Assembly (NCBI RefSeq): GCF_000309385.1
Contig: NZ_JH976537.1
Location: 647,426-711,425 of the forward strand
DNA length: 64,000 nt
Origin: Nodosilinea nodulosa PCC 7104
GTDB taxonomy: Bacteria; Cyanobacteriota; Cyanobacteriia; Phormidesmidales; Phormidesmidaceae
Direction: 5' to 3'
Of the stretch, positions 63,366 to 64,000 are shown piece after piece. The translations under genes were made by a program, and so were the position numbers. Under the pieces are notes generated by a model. It was not told the origin of the DNA, did not search any database, and saw nothing but the letters and a program-made list of their open reading frames with translations. Numbering within the stretch: position 1 is the stretch's first letter; each line of letters opens with the position of its first letter.

Positions 63366-63962
63366 ATGCCCCTGCGGCCTTTCCACAATCCCGGCGCTGG
63401 GTTTGAGTATCGCCTGCTGATGGCTCTGGTTCTGGCTGGGGCTGCGATCGCCACGGTGCTGTTGATCCAGCTCCTGCTGCCCTGGCTGGTGGTCGCTGGG
63501 CTGGTGGGCGGCGCAGCCTGGTTCTGGCGGCGGCGCAAGGCGCGGGAAATGGCCCTGCACCAGGTGTTTTATGCCCAGCTTGCCGCCCATCAGGGCCGCC
63601 TCAGCGTGCTCGACTTTGCGATCGCCGCTCAGATTACCGGCAGCGAAGCCCGCCAGTTTCTCGACCAGCGGGCCGAGGAGTTTTGGGGTGATTTTGAGCC
63701 TACCTCCACCGGGGATGTGCTCTACACCTTTCGCTCGCCGAACACTGTAAAACCACCCGTTCCGGTGTCGCCCAGCGCGACTAGGCCCCTCACCATCTCC
63801 CTCACCGCCGCCGACCTGACCCAGCGACTGGGCTGCTCCAACGGCGATTTAGTGCGCCACCACGGCCTGGCCGATTTTGAGCATTGGAGCCGCGATCGCG
63901 ACCCCGACGGCTGCGGCTGGCGCTACGATGCAGAGCGCGATCGCTACTGGCCCGTGCGCTAA
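63366..63962 (+). CDS. Hypothetical membrane protein
   Basis: 198 residues. Two N-terminal TM helices (about 15-37 and 38-52), then a basic short loop (RRRKAREMALH) and a cytosolic C-terminal domain that contains two similar winged-helix-like parts: AQITGSEARQFLDQRAEEFW and AADLTQRLGCSNGDLVRHH. This suggests a membrane-bound nucleic-acid- or protein-binding protein. An AGGACGGT lies before the ATG. Function unknown. Confidence 0.65.
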   Translation: MPLRPFHNPGAGFEYRLLMALVLAGAAIATVLLIQLLLPWLVVAGLVGGAAWFWRRRKAREMALHQVFYAQLAAHQGRLSVLDFAIAAQITGSEARQFLDQRAEEFWGDFEPTSTGDVLYTFRSPNTVKPPVPVSPSATRPLTISLTAADLTQRLGCSNGDLVRHHGLADFEHWSRDRDPDGCGWRYDAERDRYWPVR

Positions 63963-64000
63963 GCCCTGGCCCAAACCACAAATCTTTGGCATAAATCTTT

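Overview
This window comes from a filamentous cyanobacterium with a GC-rich genome (60-62% in the host-like stretches I counted by hand). The evidence is the photosystem I gene psaE, the NDH-1 gene ndhO, very frequent HIP1 octamers (GCGATCGC), and a complete fraC-fraD-fraE septal-junction operon, which belongs to filament-forming cyanobacteria. The genus is inference; a Leptolyngbya/Nodosilinea-type organism would fit. No transposase, phage structural gene, CRISPR array or rRNA was seen. One tRNA (Ser-UGA) is present.

Layout. 1-4.5 kb: 3' part of lgt, the convergent fraCDE operon, and a tandem-fused corrinoid adenosyltransferase. 4.5-10.3 kb: a small DUF4278 protein, a GST, a YihY membrane protein, and a tight three-gene operon of a divergent Lgt-like membrane protein, a radical SAM protein resembling archaeal tetraether lipid synthase, and a 3-TM protein. 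A hairpin-type MITE lies inside an older palindromic repeat at 9985-10288. 10.3-15.8 kb: RidA and a compact relative of the Synechocystis slr0144-slr0152 (PAP, photosystem II assembly) cluster: two V4R proteins, bilin-less phycobilisome-like proteins, a small repeat protein and a Ser/Thr kinase. 16-19.7 kb: psaE, mutM, ndhO, an ECF sigma factor with a putative anti-sigma factor, and tRNA-Ser. 19.8-25.5 kb: a GH10-like secreted protein, a lipoprotein, and an nfeD-flotillin-flotillin operon. 26-32 kb: a giant multi-sensor hybrid histidine kinase split by a frameshift inside a C-rich minisatellite. 32-39.7 kb: an unnamed two-gene module, then a TetR-controlled HlyD/ABC/ABC-2/ABC-2 exporter operon interrupted by a DUF29 gene on the opposite strand. 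39.7-46.7 kb: mostly small or membrane proteins (PAP2, DUF1206, holin-like, Pmp3-like, AI-2E/PerM, YihY) and cysC.

46.7-53.1 kb is the most accessory-looking stretch. A STAND-type NTPase is coupled to a second P-loop ATPase. Next to them is a two-gene cassette encoding a ParA ATPase fused to an N-terminal PD-(D/E)XK (HsdR_N-like) domain and a ParB-like protein with a C-terminal SAP/Rho_N-like motif. The ParA gene is strikingly AT-rich (about 40% GC in two hand-counted 60-base samples) and contains no HIP1 site, so it was probably acquired. 53.2-64 kb: an M17 aminopeptidase, an M20 amidohydrolase, a FecR protein with a Gly-rich repeat tail, a very large membrane-anchored alpha/beta-hydrolase-like protein, a PHP phosphoesterase and small cyanobacterial hypotheticals.

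A recurrent theme is invasion by small repeats: a palindromic family at 4.6, 5.2 and 10.0 kb, a 111-bp pair at 25.6 and 40.4 kb, and CATCCCC/CTCCCC-type minisatellites at gene ends and in inter-domain linkers. Several of these alter coding sequences. The systems most worth following up are the Lgt-like/radical SAM operon and the nuclease-ParA/ParB-like cassette.
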